Origin: Rhinopomastus cyanomelas
Lineage: Eukaryota > Chordata > Aves > Bucerotiformes > Rhinopomastidae
Direction of reading: 5' to 3'
DNA: 64,000 bases
Assembly (NCBI GenBank): GCA_013400115.1
Contig: VXBP01008528.1
Span: 1-64,000 of the forward strand
Shown here: in pieces, positions 44,701 to 56,556 of the stretch
Layout: each line of letters opens with the position of its first letter
Numbering within the stretch: position 1 is the stretch's first letter
Translations under genes and position numbers: made by a program
Notes under the pieces: model-generated
What the model saw: only the letters and a program-made list of their open reading frames with translations
What the model was told of the DNA's origin: nothing
Database searches by the model: none

Positions 44701-44947
44701 GCACCTGCTAGGCAGTTCCACCAGAAGCAGAGCTGTCTCAACAGGAATTACAGCCACATGGTGTTCAGAACTGCAGGTCAGAGGAGAGGCAAACCCTCAG
44801 GATTGTGGAAAAATGGAGAGGATGCACCTTGTGAAGATCCAGAGAGCCTACAGCAGAAAGCACTTCATGGATAGCCACGGAAAAAGTCTTAATGGGAGCT
44901 CTCACCTTCCTAAAGTCTGAGCGAAGTAAAAACAAACCACAGATTCA
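41711..44947. other. Unique non-coding sequence
   Basis: No interspersed repeat or exon is recognised apart from the (TAA)n array. 43260-43400 keeps several CpGs and looks like ordinary unique DNA that could be conserved. A 12-base A run is near 43203-43214. Confidence 0.45.
43080..43134. repeat. Imperfect (TAA)n microsatellite
   Basis: TAA/TTA units broken by C and single-base changes over ~55 bp. Confidence 0.9.
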
Positions 44948-45110
44948 CTTTGGCTGGAGACCTTCAACATCATCAAGTTCAACCTTTGACTCAGAACTGC
45001 CAGGTCACCCCTAACCCATGTCCTTGAGCACCAAGTTCACACACACTGGTTAAGTTCCTCCAGGGATGGGGACTCCTGCCCTGCCCTGGGCAGCCTGTGC
45101 CAGTGTTTGA
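44948..45110 (-). mobile_element. CR1 LINE 3' fragment, group G
   Basis: 'cttcaacatcatcaagttc', 'ggtcacccctaacccatgtc', 'cctccagggatggggactcc', 'ctgggcagcctgtgcc'. The terminal repeats are missing and divergence is high, so this is an old copy. Confidence 0.82.
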
Positions 45111-45774
45111 TGTGCTGAATGCTGAAACGAGGCACAACTCCAACAGCAACCAAACTTCATTAGCACCCGGGCTCAGGGAATGGATCAACACGCTTCCAGC
45201 ATCGACATTCAGGATGGAGTCGAGCCCAAAGCCTGGATACGGATACCCCCACTACTCCAGTTCATTTAGCCCTGGCCCACAACCAGGTCCCATCCCTCCT
45301 GTGGCCCCGTCTAGCTCTCCATATTGCACTGTCTTACTCCTCGCCAAGCCTCCCAGTGTTTTACTGGACAAGGCAGGCGAGTTAAATTTACATTTTATTT
45401 GAGCGACGTTTCATCTCGTTCCTGTGAGCCTCAGCGTGGCGATGAGGCAGCGAGAAGCCTGGGAGATGTGTTTCTGCTCTTTCTGCCACGCTGTATAAAT
45501 AAAGGAGACGAAATAAAACACTTCTCCAACAGGATGCTGTAATGCTTTGTTTAAATACGCAGCTCAGAGGCTGCATTTATCACACAGCATCTGTATGTGT
45601 CCACAGCTGAAATGAAAAGATCTCATTTACATGCAGTTTGGATATCTGAGCTCGGTGGATTTACCCTTAAATCAGTGCTGGGCAAGAATGACACCCAAAG
45701 CTTTGCAGAAAGGGCATAACCCACTGCATTTGTGTTTCTCAGAGACTTCTAGCTGGCAGGCTTCACTTACAGGA
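45111..45774. other. Unique sequence
   Basis: Retains CpG around 45400-45560 and has AT-rich motifs (ATAAATAAAGG near 45496). Possibly conserved. No exon recognised. Confidence 0.45.
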
Positions 45775-45810
45775 TCATAGAACCATCACGGAATCATAGG
45801 GTTGGAAAGG
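45775..45810 (-). mobile_element. CR1 LINE, 36-bp tail fragment
   Basis: TCATAGAACCATCACGGAATC and 'atagggttggaaagg' form an antisense tail that switches directly into a plus-strand CR1. Confidence 0.85.
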
Positions 45811-46192
45811 AACTGGAGAATAAATCTTATGAGGAGAGACTGAGAGAGTTGGGGCTGTTTAGTTGGAGGAAGAGGAGGCTAAGGGGAGACCTCATCGCTC
45901 TCTACAACTATCTGAAAGGACACTGCAGAGATGTTGGTGCTGGGCTCTTCTTACAAGTCAATAGTGATAGAACCAGAGGGAAGGGCTTCAAGCTTCAACA
46001 GGGGAGGGTTAGACTGGACATTGGAACAGGCTGCCCAGGGAGGTTGTGGAGTCTCCTTCACTGGAGATGTTTAAGACCCACCTGGAGGTGTTCCTGTGTG
46101 ACTTGGTCTAGGTGATCCTGTTGTGGCAGGGAGACTGGTCTAGATGATCTTTTGAGGTTCCTTCCAATCTCTAATGTTTCTATGATTCTATG
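45811..46192 (+). mobile_element. CR1 LINE, truncated, with internal deletion
   Basis: LRELGLFSWRKRRLRGDLIA-type peptide near the start. At about 46018-46024 'gactggaca' joins directly to 'ttggaacaggctgcc', which skips the usual 'ggaa..ttcttc..gagggtg' block. A group A tail ending TTTCTATGATTCTATG follows. Confidence 0.94.
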
Positions 46193-46207
46193 AAAAAAAT
46201 CTACATG

Positions 46208-46399
46208 GAGAGACTGATCAAGCACTAGAATGGGCTGCCCAGGGTGGTGGTTGAGTCCCCATCCCTGGGTGTGTTTGAAAGTCACTTAGATGTAGTGTCA
46301 GAGGATCCAGTTTAGGAGTGAACTTGCAGAGGAGGATTGATGGTTGGACTTGATAATCCAAAGGGTCATTTCCAGCCTGAATGATTCTACAATTCTCTG
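46208..46399 (+). mobile_element. CR1 LINE 3' end, group G
   Basis: 'agactgatcaagcactag', 'aatgggctgcccagggtgg', 'gatggttggacttgataatc', ending CCTGAATGATTCTACAATTC. Tandem with the previous copy, from another subfamily. Confidence 0.92.
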
Positions 46400-46400
46400 A

Positions 46401-46442
46401 CCACCAAAGGTCATCTAGTCAATCTCCTGCAACAAGCAGGGA
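46401..46442 (-). mobile_element. CR1 LINE, 42-bp fragment, group E
   Basis: ACCACCAAAGGTCATCTAGTC and 'tcctgcaacaagcaggg' match the antisense of group E 3' sequence without its terminal repeat. Confidence 0.8.
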
Positions 46443-46444
46443 TA

Positions 46445-46618
46445 TCATAGAATCACAGAATCATTAGGGATTGGAAGGGACCTCAAAAGATCATTCAGTC
46501 CAATCCCCCTGACACAGCAGGATCACCCAGACCAAGTCACACTGGAACACATCCAGGTGGGTCTTAAACATCTCCAGTGAATAAGACTCCACAACCTCCC
46601 TGGACAGCCTGTTCCAGA
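46445..46618 (-). mobile_element. CR1 LINE 3' end, group A
   Basis: TCATAGAATCACAGAATC, 'attagggattggaaggg', back to 'ctggacagcctgttccag'. Confidence 0.94.
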
Positions 46619-46687
46619 TCATCATAGAATGGTCTGGGTTTGAAAGGACCTTAAAAATCATCTAGTTACAACCCCTCTGCCACGGGG
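46619..46687 (-). mobile_element. CR1 LINE, 69-bp tail fragment
   Basis: ATCATAGAATGGTCTGGG, 'tttgaaaggaccttaaaaatc' and 'cctctgccacgggg' come from a different tail subfamily. Sixth CR1 piece of this cluster. Confidence 0.88.
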
Positions 46688-47861
46688 AACTTCTCTGGAA
46701 TAACTGGTGTGTTCCTACACCGAGAGAGATTTACATCCCTGCACCTCTGGCTGCCTACAGTGTGATTTAAATGGCAGACGCACTGGGGACACTGGACAGG
46801 AACATGTACAGTAAGTGAAAACAAACATAAAGCAGAACGGGCTGACGTCCTCTTTCACTCCAAATGTAAATGGTGACCCCTCAGAACGGGATTTACAACC
46901 TTTTAAAAGCCCAAGTGTTTTTCTTTTTTGGCTCCCCTAACTCAGATGCCACAAATTGGGAGAAGTCTTTGCTGCACCAGGAAATCCCCCATCCCTGGTT
47001 TGCTCCCAGCTTTTTGTTGCTACCCAAATAACTGGGTATGGATCCCTGGATGGGCTTTCTTGACCCTTTTTTCCCCCCTTCACCTTGGTGCCTTGAATTG
47101 AAGTTTGTCTCTTGTGACCTTTATGCTGTAGGCTCACAGAGAGAGAGGGGCAAGGAAGGGAATGCAGTGCATGAGCCCGCCGCTCATCGGGTCACTGCTG
47201 CAGCATCTTGCCCAGGGATGACACCTTTTCACGCTCAAGAGCCTGGCTGTGTCACTGCTCCCATCCTGAGGGTAATGCCAAGACATCTCTCTCCTCTGAC
47301 TCCTGCTGCCACCACTGACTCAAGACACCACCTCCAAGTGTAGACCATCACTTCTTACTGTCCAGTTTCACCTGCCTCTGCCTTATTTTCTGACTGACTG
47401 CAGCCTACCAGGCAAACAGCATCTCTCTGCATTCCTGCTGCACCTTTCCAAGCCACCTTTCTCCTCCTTACCCACCACTCACACAGGATAAGTGACTGCA
47501 GGACAAAAACCCCCTGCAGATCCCCAGCAGAGTCTTCTGCCAGCAAGACATGGTGCAGATATCTGAGGGAACTGACCGGGGTTCAAGCTCCAACACACAG
47601 AAACCAACAGAGCAGCAGTGTCTTCTGCCCCAGACCTCCCCACATGTGACCGCTATCATCTACCAACTACCTGCCCCTATCGAGGCAGGAGTCCGTGAGA
47701 TGATCCCCCTCAACCTTCCTGACAGAGGAGGCGACAGCTGCATCAGAGTTGTCCTAGTCCAACAACACTTCCAGATCCTTGATGTTGACACGTTCAGGTC
47801 TCAGAGTGTGACACTGGGGCCACCTCAAAGGGATGACTCAAACATGCTCTGGGGAAACCTA
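46688..47861. other. Unique non-coding sequence
   Basis: No recognised feature. Open frames at 47038-47343 and 47550-47930 have no domains. Confidence 0.5.
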
Positions 47862-48197
47862 GTGACCTTCCAACCCCTGAAAGGGGCTGCCAGAAGGCTG
47901 GGGAAGAGTGTTCTCAAGGGCAGGGAATGATAGAATGAGGGGTCATGGTCTGAAGCTGGAAAAGGGCAGAGTGAGGCTGGACTGGAGGAAAAAGTTGTTG
48001 AATCTGAGGGTGAGGGACCCCTGGAACAGGCTGTCCAGAGAGGTGGTGGAGGCCCCATCCCTGGAGCCATTCAGGGTCAGGCTGGCTGGGGCTGTGGGCA
48101 AGCTGGTCTGGTGAGCGCTGGCCCTGCTTGTTGTAGAGGGGTTGGTCTGGGCACCCTTTGGAGGTCCCTTCCAAGCCAACACACTCTATAATGCTAT
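47862..48197 (+). mobile_element. CR1 LINE, truncated, group E
   Basis: 'cttccaacccctgaaagggg', 'aggctggggaagagtg', 'gaatgaggggtcatgg', 'ggaacaggctgtccagag', TTGTAGAGGGGTTGGTCTGG, ending 'ctctataatgctatg'. The fullest group E copy in the window. Confidence 0.94.
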
Positions 48198-48414
48198 GCC
48201 TCTTGACACCAGCTTTCCCCTTTCCAAGTCACTGGGGAAGCAGGACACGGATTTGAAGAACTCAAAGGCTGCAGGTTGGGTCTTGGAGGACCTTCCGAGC
48301 ACGGGAAGGCAAACCCCAGAGCCACCACCCTTCTCCAGCAGCCCTGAGTTTTCAGCTGAAACATCCAGCCCCTAAATCTTTAATAAGGCTCCTTTTCTTC
48401 ACCGGGAGCACAGA

Positions 48415-48560
48415 AGCAGGAGCGCACATCGGAGGAGATCAAACCGAATCCTTAATTTAAGCGGCTATTAATAAGGGTTAAATCCACGGGCTGCGACGGC
48501 CCCGCCGCCCGCCTCTGCCTCGCCGGCGCTCGCACAATCGATGGAGCGGGAAGCCTGAAG
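48415..48560. promoter_or_regulatory. CpG-rich patch next to TAAT motifs
   Basis: Dense CpG at 48490-48545 (CGGCCCCGCCGCCCGCC region) lies between GCGGCTATTAATAAGGG and GTAATGAATCA. This composition fits a small promoter or developmental enhancer, but no transcript signal is visible. Confidence 0.35.
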
Positions 48561-51426
48561 GGGCTCCATTTTGAAAAGCTGTAATGAATCATTTTTCCTC
48601 AGCAAAAAAAAATCTGGCAAACTTCAATCCCGGTTCCTGCAGCCTTCCCTTTTCACATGTCCAAGCCCTCTGTGACACATCAAATTTAATGAGACTGCAC
48701 AGAGCTCCAATAAGGCGCTGCGGCACTGCTGGGATACTTTATTAAGGAGGATCAGACAGAATGGGTTTGCTGGTTAAGAGCCTTTAAAGGCAAATTATCC
48801 TTCTTTTTTGGGGGGATGAGAGGAGGAACCAGGGGAAGCCTCCCATTCCTCTGTGGTCTCCTGCCTTTCTCCTGTAGCCATTCCGCAGGCCAACGCAAAC
48901 AGAGCATTAAGGTGTCTGCAAACAGCGAAGCAGCAGAAATGGGATGAGAGACCAGCAATGCTCTGTTGAAGGTTGTGGGGAAGGACACAAAGAAATGTGT
49001 TCTTTTACTAAACAATAATAATCATAATCCCTCTGACCAGGAAACATCTCGCCCCACCATCAGGTACTGCCTCTAATGCATTCAGGGAGAGGCCAAGTGA
49101 ACCAGCTGGAGGAGAGAGGGGAATAACTTTCTGGAAAGATGGATGATGTGAGATTTGTGCTGAGCCATCCTCAGGGAAAGCCTGGGGCAGCCCTTCCAGG
49201 ACAGAAAGAGGAGAATCAAATCTTGTTTTTATTGTAATGTCCGTGTGAACAAATACAGGCACCAGAAGGCAGCAGAGCTCAATTCTACATACTCAGGGAT
49301 TTAGGGGATGGGAGGCTGTTTGGGTTTCGCTTGTGGGAAAGGAAATCTGGATGCTGCAGGAGGTATGAGATTAAATCCTAGATGACTTCCAGTGGTTTTT
49401 GCATCCTTAACCAGCTAAGGGTGTCTCTACAGACTGTTTCACTTGGAAAAGCTCATTCTGCTCAGCACTCAGTGGTATAATTTTGTTGCCCAGCTGCAGC
49501 ACCCTCATGGCAGAGCAACACCCCACTTAATTCAGAGCATCTCTACATCTCACGTCCACCTCTAGTTGTGTCTAGCTCTACAAGGAGACCACAGGCCATC
49601 ATTCCAAGAAGATCCTACAACCATGAGCGCACACCAACCATCCCAGTACATGCTGGTCGATGGAAAAGTTAGAAACCCAGGTGAAATACAGAGAAATAGA
49701 GGAAAGCAACACTTAGAGAACAATTTCTTTAAGCAAGAGGCTACAGAAGTCAGAAAGGTCTATCTTACCCCATGGATTCCAATCCAGTTGGGTTTTATAG
49801 GGGGATTTATCAAGCAGATGAGCTCTCAGAGAGCTCTCAAGGGTATTTTGTTGTAAATACAGGTAGTAAACTCCATGCACCAAACCTAGCTCCCCAGTTT
49901 CCTGCTCTGCTATCCCAGGAACCAGAGTGCCTGGAGTTAGAGGCAGTTATAGGTTAACACATCCAAGCAACTGGGGGTTCAGGAAGGCAGGAACACTGGA
50001 CTGTAAGCACAACACAGCAGGACTGCTTGGTCCTGCCAGGCTCAGCTTGCCTGTTCTCTCCTAAGCAGTGTGCCAGGACGTGCCCAGGGACTGACCCTTA
50101 CTGAGAGGCAGCTGGAGGTGGAGGAAGAAAACAGCTCAGGGGATGTGCGTTTGCTCTTGCTGTGTCTGAGCTGCAAGAAGAAAATCGGTGCCTCAAGATT
50201 TTTATGTGAATAGAGGAAAGTGATAACACTTTTATTTTGAAGAAAGAACCTAGACTTCCCATCAAGCGCAGTAAGAACTTAAATCATCCACATACATCAG
50301 AAACGCTTGGTTGCAGAATAAAATCAGGGAGGTTTCCTGTGTCAGGGCTACTTAGGTAGAATCTGTGAAAGGTCCATGGGGGTAGCTGGCTTCACTTAAC
50401 TTTTGTTCTTCATCCTTGGCAAACTAAGGAGGTTTGGGGCTTTGCACAATGAATTGGAGGGTGGCTTGAATCCAGGTCACCTTTTACGTGGACTCTCCAC
50501 CTTCAGAAGGGTGTGGTTAATGGATAAGTTTAATGGCATCAGCTCTGATCCATCTCTAATTAAAGGCTCTGCCAGGAATACAGGCAGGAGATTCTGATGG
50601 CCCAGAGGAAAAATTGTGAAGTCAGGTAATGAAATTTGCTTATTAGACAAAATGGAAAGGAGGAGTGCAGGGGCACAGAGATCGATCTGGCGAGCAGGAC
50701 ACTAACATTTAGAGAGCAGGGCCAATGAACTTCACTGCTGAGAAGTGTAATAACACCGGCAGCAGATCCTGCCCCCGTAACATCCTTGAAGATGTTCAAC
50801 TGGAAAGGGTCCAGTGTGTCTGAACTCCTAAACAATTTATTCCATGCTCCAGCTTACTCATGTAGAGAATTTGATAGACTCTGACTTTTGATGTCTCCTG
50901 GTGCTTTTAAAGACAGCTCACGCCACCTCTCATTCTGGAGTGATTCTCCTTCCACTGGTGTGTACAGGGGAATAAGCCTGGTGTTTAGAGACAGGGGGGT
51001 GATGCTGGTGAAGATGGAGGAAGGTAGAGTTAATCTAAAGTCTGGAAAACTCTGCAGATGTGATGGTGGTCCCCATTAGACCCCAATAAATGGATGGCAT
51101 GAGGATCCCTGCAGAATTAATGACCTATAGCCTCCTTTCACCCAAAGACTGTCTAGGTCTGTTCCCACCATACCTGTTAGTAGAAGATGTGTAAAAAAAA
51201 AAAAGCCAGAGAGAAGTGCTGATGTTGACAAAGACATTACATTACTGACCAAAAAACAATCAAAAAGATTGTATTCTGTGTAGATTTAGAGGCTGGGCAG
51301 GGGAATATTTGTAGGTGGGTTATTAGAGCCTGAAATCCTTCCCTCATAGGTCGGTAGGGCAAGAGGGGAGCAAACCAGACCCTTGTTGACAACCTCCTTT
51401 TGTTTTGAGGTTTGGTTTTGGGTTTG

Positions 51427-51442
51427 TTTTTTTTTTTTTTTT
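51427..51442. repeat. T16 homopolymer
   Basis: Sixteen consecutive T within a T-rich stretch beginning near 51408. Length is prone to sequencing error. Confidence 0.9.
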
Positions 51443-51986
51443 CAATCTTTCCTTAATTGTAGAAAATATTTGAAGTGAAAAAGTTAACTGGAGTTTATAA
51501 GCTGTAGCTCTGGAGCAGAGCCCTTTGTGTCTGGCTAACCCACATAATTGTGTTCCCCCCTCCTCTCACCCGGTGGCAAAGGAATGTAGGTGGAATGTCT
51601 TTACATAGAGAGCAGCTCAATCAGGGGCTACACAATAACGGGAAGAAACAGGAGCCAATCTAAGTAAAGGATCAGGCAAGCACTGTGAGGAAAAATAATA
51701 TCGGGCTGTCTGCTACCACATCTAACCCTGCAAAATGCCTCCGCGAATCCCTCGCTTCCTTCTGCCTTAAAATGTCCTCCTCCTTCCCAGAGGTTCAAGG
51801 GACATCTCCTGTTACAGCCTCCTCAACGCTTCCCCCCCTTCCCCTCCTAATGCTGCTTCTTCCCTTCTGCTGCCGCGCATATATATTTATTTATATTTAC
51901 TGGCAACGGAAAAAATCAATAAAGGAGAAGGAAATGACTTGGCAGCCTTCCGAAGTGTTAAAATAATTCTCATCTAATTGAGCCCC

Positions 51987-52002
51987 ATTGTTTTTAAACA
52001 AT
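51987..52002. promoter_or_regulatory. Paired inverted SOX-type sites
   Basis: ATTGTTTTTAAACAAT contains ATTGTT and its inverse AACAAT separated by four bases, an arrangement used by SOX dimers. It sits in an AT-rich, non-repetitive block. Function is inferred. Confidence 0.35.
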
Positions 52003-52875
52003 ATTGCCAGCAGCACAGCTAAGCAGCTTGGCCTCAATTTTCAAAAGCAACTGGTGATTTGGGGTGGTTCAGATTTTCTGGGTCTTGCTTGAAGTCTCCT
52101 TAAAGGGACCCGCTTTGGGGAGCACTTGCCTTACGCTCGGCACGCAGGACTGTGGCCCTGGGAGCCCGCGGTCCCCGTCTAATTTAAGGGCGGCGCTAGG
52201 TACAGCTGCACTTGCCCGTAAAGAACCCCGGCTGGCTCTCCCCAGAGAAAGCTTGGAATGATGTTGGCAACAAACAGCTCGGACCAGGTACATTCCAAAC
52301 TGTCAATTCTTCGTGTAAATTATTGCTGCTTAAAACCCAGCTCCCCACTGTAAAATATTCCGGTACGTGCTGTGCAAGAACGTTCACAGGGCTAATCTGT
52401 ACCCTGACCCGCTCACGGGGGCTCGTTGTGACCTGGAGGCTCTGCTGCGGGTGGTTCTGATTTTTTCCACATTTTCTTCATGTTGGTGATGTCTCAAAAA
52501 AAATCCCCCAAACATCAGGACGACAAGTCAAATGTGGAGAATTCCTCAAGATCCTCTTGCTTTGCTTCCCAGCACAAAATATTCCTTCCAACAGCTCAAA
52601 ATGGTTTCACTTTAGAAAAAAAACCACCCCAGAGTGCTTCATTTCAGTTTGGACTCTGGAATAAACCAACCCAGGACTCATATTATACAAAAATGGAGCT
52701 AGAAAGCCCTTTCTGAATAGAAAAGGGAAGCATTTTGTTTGTGAAGGTGATGGGAGGGATGTGGAAGCTGCACTGGAAGGCTCCATCTTGACTTGAAACA
52801 GAATAATGAGATTTTTTTCAAAAAAAGGGCTTTTCTGAGGAGGTCACAGCTTAAATAACAAATAGTCCATCATAG

Positions 52876-53148
52876 GCTCTTCTCAATGTCATCTGGTGAT
52901 AGGACATGGGGTGTGAGCTGGAACATAAGAGGTTCCATATAAATGTCAGAAGGAACTTCTTCCCAGTGAGGGTGACAGAGCACTGGAAGGGGCTGCCCAG
53001 GGAGGTTGTGGAGTCTCCATCTCTGGAGATGTTTAAAGCCCCCCTGGAGATGTTCCTGTGTGACTTGGTCTAGGTGTTCCTGCTGTGTCAGGGGGATTGG
53101 ACTGGATGATCTTTCAAAGTGCCTTCCGATCCCTAATGATTCTATGAC
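52876..53148 (+). mobile_element. CR1 LINE, truncated, group A
   Basis: 'ctcttctcaatgtcatctgg', 'tgataggacatggggtg', 'cagagcactggaaggggc', then the group A tail with TAATGATTCTATGA. Confidence 0.95.
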
Positions 53149-53239
53149 CAAGTTCTCTCATCTGCTTTCACACAGGATGAGAAAGGACACCAAGGCTAGC
53201 TGAAAGGCATCGCTGCCCATGGTGGGAGGCTGTAGTACA

Positions 53240-53283
53240 TCTCGAAGGTCCCTTCCAAACTGTGCCAGTCTGTGATGGCTCTA
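53240..53283 (+). mobile_element. CR1 LINE, 44-bp tail fragment
   Basis: 'tctcgaaggtcccttccaaa' and 'agtctgtgatggctctat' resemble a CR1 3' end. About 90 bp beyond the previous tail. Confidence 0.6.
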
Positions 53284-53394
53284 TAACACTTCTGCAGAAG
53301 AACCTGATGCTATTTCTCACTTTTCTGTTACTGTCTGGATGGAGAACAAGTGTCCACTTGAGCAGAGTATAGACCTGTCTGTGTCTTGGCCACC

Positions 53395-53656
53395 ACAGAA
53401 TAAGAGAATCACAGAACCATAAAAGTCAGAAAAAACCTTCAAGATCATCAAGGCCAACCCTCCGTCCTACAACCCCCGACCACTAACCTATCTCCTCAAA
53501 CACTCTGGCTGCCCATTTGTTGAACCCCTCCAGGCACAGTGCCTCCACCCTCTCCCTGGACAGCCGGTTCCAAGGCCTCTCCACTCTTTCTGGGAAGAAG
53601 TTTTCCCTAAGATCCAATGTGAACCTCCCTTGGCTCAACCTGTCTTCCTGTAGCAC
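53395..53656 (-). mobile_element. CR1 LINE, truncated, group B
   Basis: 'cacagaataagagaatcac', 'ccttcaagatcatcaagg', 'ccactaacctatctcctc', 'ctttctgggaagaagtttt', ending 'cctgtcttcctgtagc'. It lacks the segment between 'ggctcaacctg' and 'tcttcctgtag' seen in 2346-2740, so it carries an internal deletion. Confidence 0.94.
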
Positions 53657-54058
53657 CTAAGGAGATCCATTACTGTTACCACTTCTGTGTTTCTCCCACT
53701 ACCACGTTGGCACTCTGAGGTCCTACCTTATAGAGATCACAAGTGTCCATGATGTGCAGTGCCTGGATTTTTTTTATAGTTCTTATTTTCCTGAACAGTG
53801 TCTGCAACTGGGCTGTGCCTGGGTGAGCAGGGACTTGGGCAGGAATGAGCTGTGCAAGGACAGACAAATGGTGTGACCCAGTCATTTGCTGGTTTGGGGT
53901 TAAACCTCTCTTGATCCTCAAGCTTCTCTTCTGAAGGGCTCACACTAAGACCTCAAAGCTTGGTTCTTAGACTCTTTGCCCACTGCCCTGGCACCTTAGA
54001 CTTTGCAGTCTAACGCTGGGTATCCTGACCTAGATGCTGGACATTCTGGCCTCATTTG
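53657..54058. other. Unique sequence
   Basis: No feature recognised. Confidence 0.5.
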
Positions 54059-54377
54059 TGTTCATCACCATGGAGAAGGGTGAATGTCAGGGGGATGGAG
54101 CCAGGCTCTGCTCAGAGGTGACCAGTGACAGGACAAGGAGCAACGGGGACAGGCTACAGCAGAGGAGGTTCCATGGAAACATCAGGAAAAGCTTTTTCCC
54201 TGTGAGGGTGACAGAGCCCTGGCACAGGCTGCCCAGAGACGTTGTAGAGTCTCCTGCTCTGGAGATGTTCAACCCCAACCTGGATGTGACCTGATCTAAA
54301 GGATCCTGCTCTGGCAGGGGGGCTGGACTGGATGATGTTTGGAGCTCCCTTCCAACCCCTGATATTCTGTGATCCCT
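54059..54377 (+). mobile_element. CR1 LINE, truncated ~320 bp, group A
   Basis: 'gtgttcatcaccatggag', 'gtgaatgtcagggggatgg', peptide RRFHGNIRKSFFPVRVTEPW and HRLPRDVVESPALEMF. The tail ends ATATTCTGTGATCC. One of the better preserved ORF2 C-termini, though the frame stops early. Confidence 0.95.
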
Positions 54378-55189
54378 CAGGCATAAGATCTTACCTCCTC
54401 TAGAAGTGTTTTTACCAAAGACATCAACAGAAGCACCAACTGCCAGTAAATGACTCTGATATGCTGCCAAAAACCCCCAAAATGCCCCAAAATCACAGGT
54501 GTGGTCACTCCTCACCATCCTCCAGCTGAGAGCAGCCGTTCTCTGACAGCCCACAGCCCACAAGCATTATCTGTGCTGGGAATATGAGCACAGTGCCCAG
54601 GAAGGGCAAATACCAAAGGGCTACACGTGCCCCAATACACAGCCGCGTGCACCCCAGCGCCTTCTGCCGCAGAGGTCCGAGGCAGCCACTTCTTCTCTCA
54701 CCCTTCAAGGAATGAGTGTTCGGGTGGGAAACATCTGCCCTTCAGCTCACTCCGGAGGGGTTTGGGGTTTACTGGCAGGAGGTCAGCCCCACATGGAGCT
54801 CATAATGCAGCCCATTGTGTGTGCACAACCCCAAATAGGTTAAATCAATAAAACAGAAAAACCTCAGTTCTTGTATCGAATGCCATCCATATCTAATGCC
54901 TCCAGGATGCCTTCTGATCCCAGAAGGTCTTGCTCATTTGATGCCTTCACTTCCTGGGTATCCCACAACCCTTCCCAAAGGAAAAGGCCAAGGTATTAAC
55001 TTTCCTTTGCGAAAACAGACTGTGAGAACGTTGGGTTGGTGGAAAGTTCCAGTTTGATCAACCTCTGTCCTCACTTGCTGTAGGACAGAAAGGAGATTGC
55101 AATGGGCTTCATCCCTAATCAAGAGCACTCGAGGGATGGAAACTTCTGTGTCCCTCTTCCAGTGGCACTGCCAACACCCAATAAGGAGC
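54378..55189. other. Unique sequence
   Basis: No feature recognised. The open frames have no domains. Confidence 0.5.
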
Positions 55190-55285
55190 CACAGAATCAT
55201 TAAGGTTTGCAAAGGACCTCTAAGATCATCAAGTCCAACCTTCAACCCAACACCTCCTTGACCACCAGACCATGCGCCAGAGGAG
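55190..55285 (-). mobile_element. CR1 LINE 3' end, group G
   Basis: 'cacagaatcattaaggtttgc', 'aaaggacctctaagatc', 'atcaagtccaaccttcaacc', 'ttgaccaccagaccatg'. About 95 bp. Confidence 0.92.
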
Positions 55286-56556
55286 GTGAGGCTGCTGCCC
55301 TACGCAGGCCAGAGACCCCTTTGCCCTCAGATGGAAACGAAATCAATCTAAATTCTCTGCTGTGGAAACGACATCCATCATCTCTACAGCCAGCAGAAAA
55401 CAGGTGGAACTCCAGCTAATAGCAAAGCAGCCTCGTTCACAGGAGGGAGAGGATTTAAACCATCTAGGGACCGGTGAAAGCCCCGTTGCCGTAGGACCAG
55501 CTCTGGCCACAGCCACCCAATACCCAGGTTAGCCTTTATTTCAGGCAAGCTGGCACCAAGCAGGGGAGCTGTAAATGCAAATCAATACCAAACACCAGTG
55601 TTTGGCAAAGGCCTTAACACTGAATAATGATGATGGGATTAAAGCGGGGGGGGGGGAAGCAGAATTCATAAAATCTAAATTAAAAATCACACCTCGCTTC
55701 ACATTGGAAATTGGACTCAGCCACTGCAGTGTGTTCGGAGCAAACCTCTGTCAAGCAACCCATTGTGCAGGGAAATTCTCCCTGGAATCTGGGTTTCCAG
55801 CACAGCTTTACTCTAACACCCCACAACCACAAAATCCCCAGAGAAACTGCAGCGCGACAGGATAAAACGACATCCTGGCAGGTATGAGGGAGCTCTGGGA
55901 CAGGTCTCCACGAGAACTGGAGAGAGGAACATCTTGGCAGCGGGTGGCAATGGCCATCGCTTTCACAGCTCCTCTGGAGCGATGGCTGGTGAGGGATAAG
56001 CAACTGCCTAGAGATGATGTTTAATTCCCACCCCCCCAAACAAGTCTCCCCTTCAAAACCCACCTCTCCCACCGCAAACACACAGACGAGGGTTGGGTGA
56101 TACACAAAGGGAAACCACGAGCTGCGTTTTGTTCCCGATTTGTTTGTTCCTCTCCCTTTTTTCCTCATTCTAGCAGAAAAAAAGGGAGGAGAACTTGGTT
56201 TGTACCAAAAGAGAAGCAATAATGTTTCTCCATGCAGTAAACAATCCCCTCCATCCCCAGAATACAGAGGAGAATGCCTTGCTTTTGCTTGTCCATGATA
56301 AAACACACTTATCCTCCTCACAGATTTATAGCTGAGTAGAGGTAGGAGGGGAGATGACAAAATTCTACACCTCCTTCTCTGACAGTAAAAGCTCCCAAGC
56401 AGGAGGCTCTCCTTTAACCCTTGTCTGTGCAGCACTGAGCAAACTTCAGCCACTCTAAATAAGATAAAACTTATCTTATTCTTGCTCATTTCCCTCAGAT
56501 TTAGGGATTTGGTGAGAAGCACCTGCAACAAGAGTGAAAATGTGGGTTTGAGTTTA
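55286..56556. other. Unassigned sequence with the longest open frame of the window
   Basis: Contains a G11 run (55646-55656) and the 311-codon minus-strand frame listed next. No repeat is recognised. Confidence 0.4.

Larger units (their letters stand above)
48198..52875. other. Unique non-coding sequence (4.7 kb)
   Basis: No CR1 is recognised. It holds a CpG-rich patch (48415-48560), a T16 run (51427-51442), an A12 run near 51194 and the paired SOX-type motif (51987-52002). 51880-52250 retains CpG and TAAT motifs and may be conserved. No exon is identified. Confidence 0.45.

Noticed and set aside
52480..52716. 78-codon plus-strand frame with protein-like composition
   Set aside because: No recognised domain, no transcript signals and no splice context. 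Short enough to be chance.
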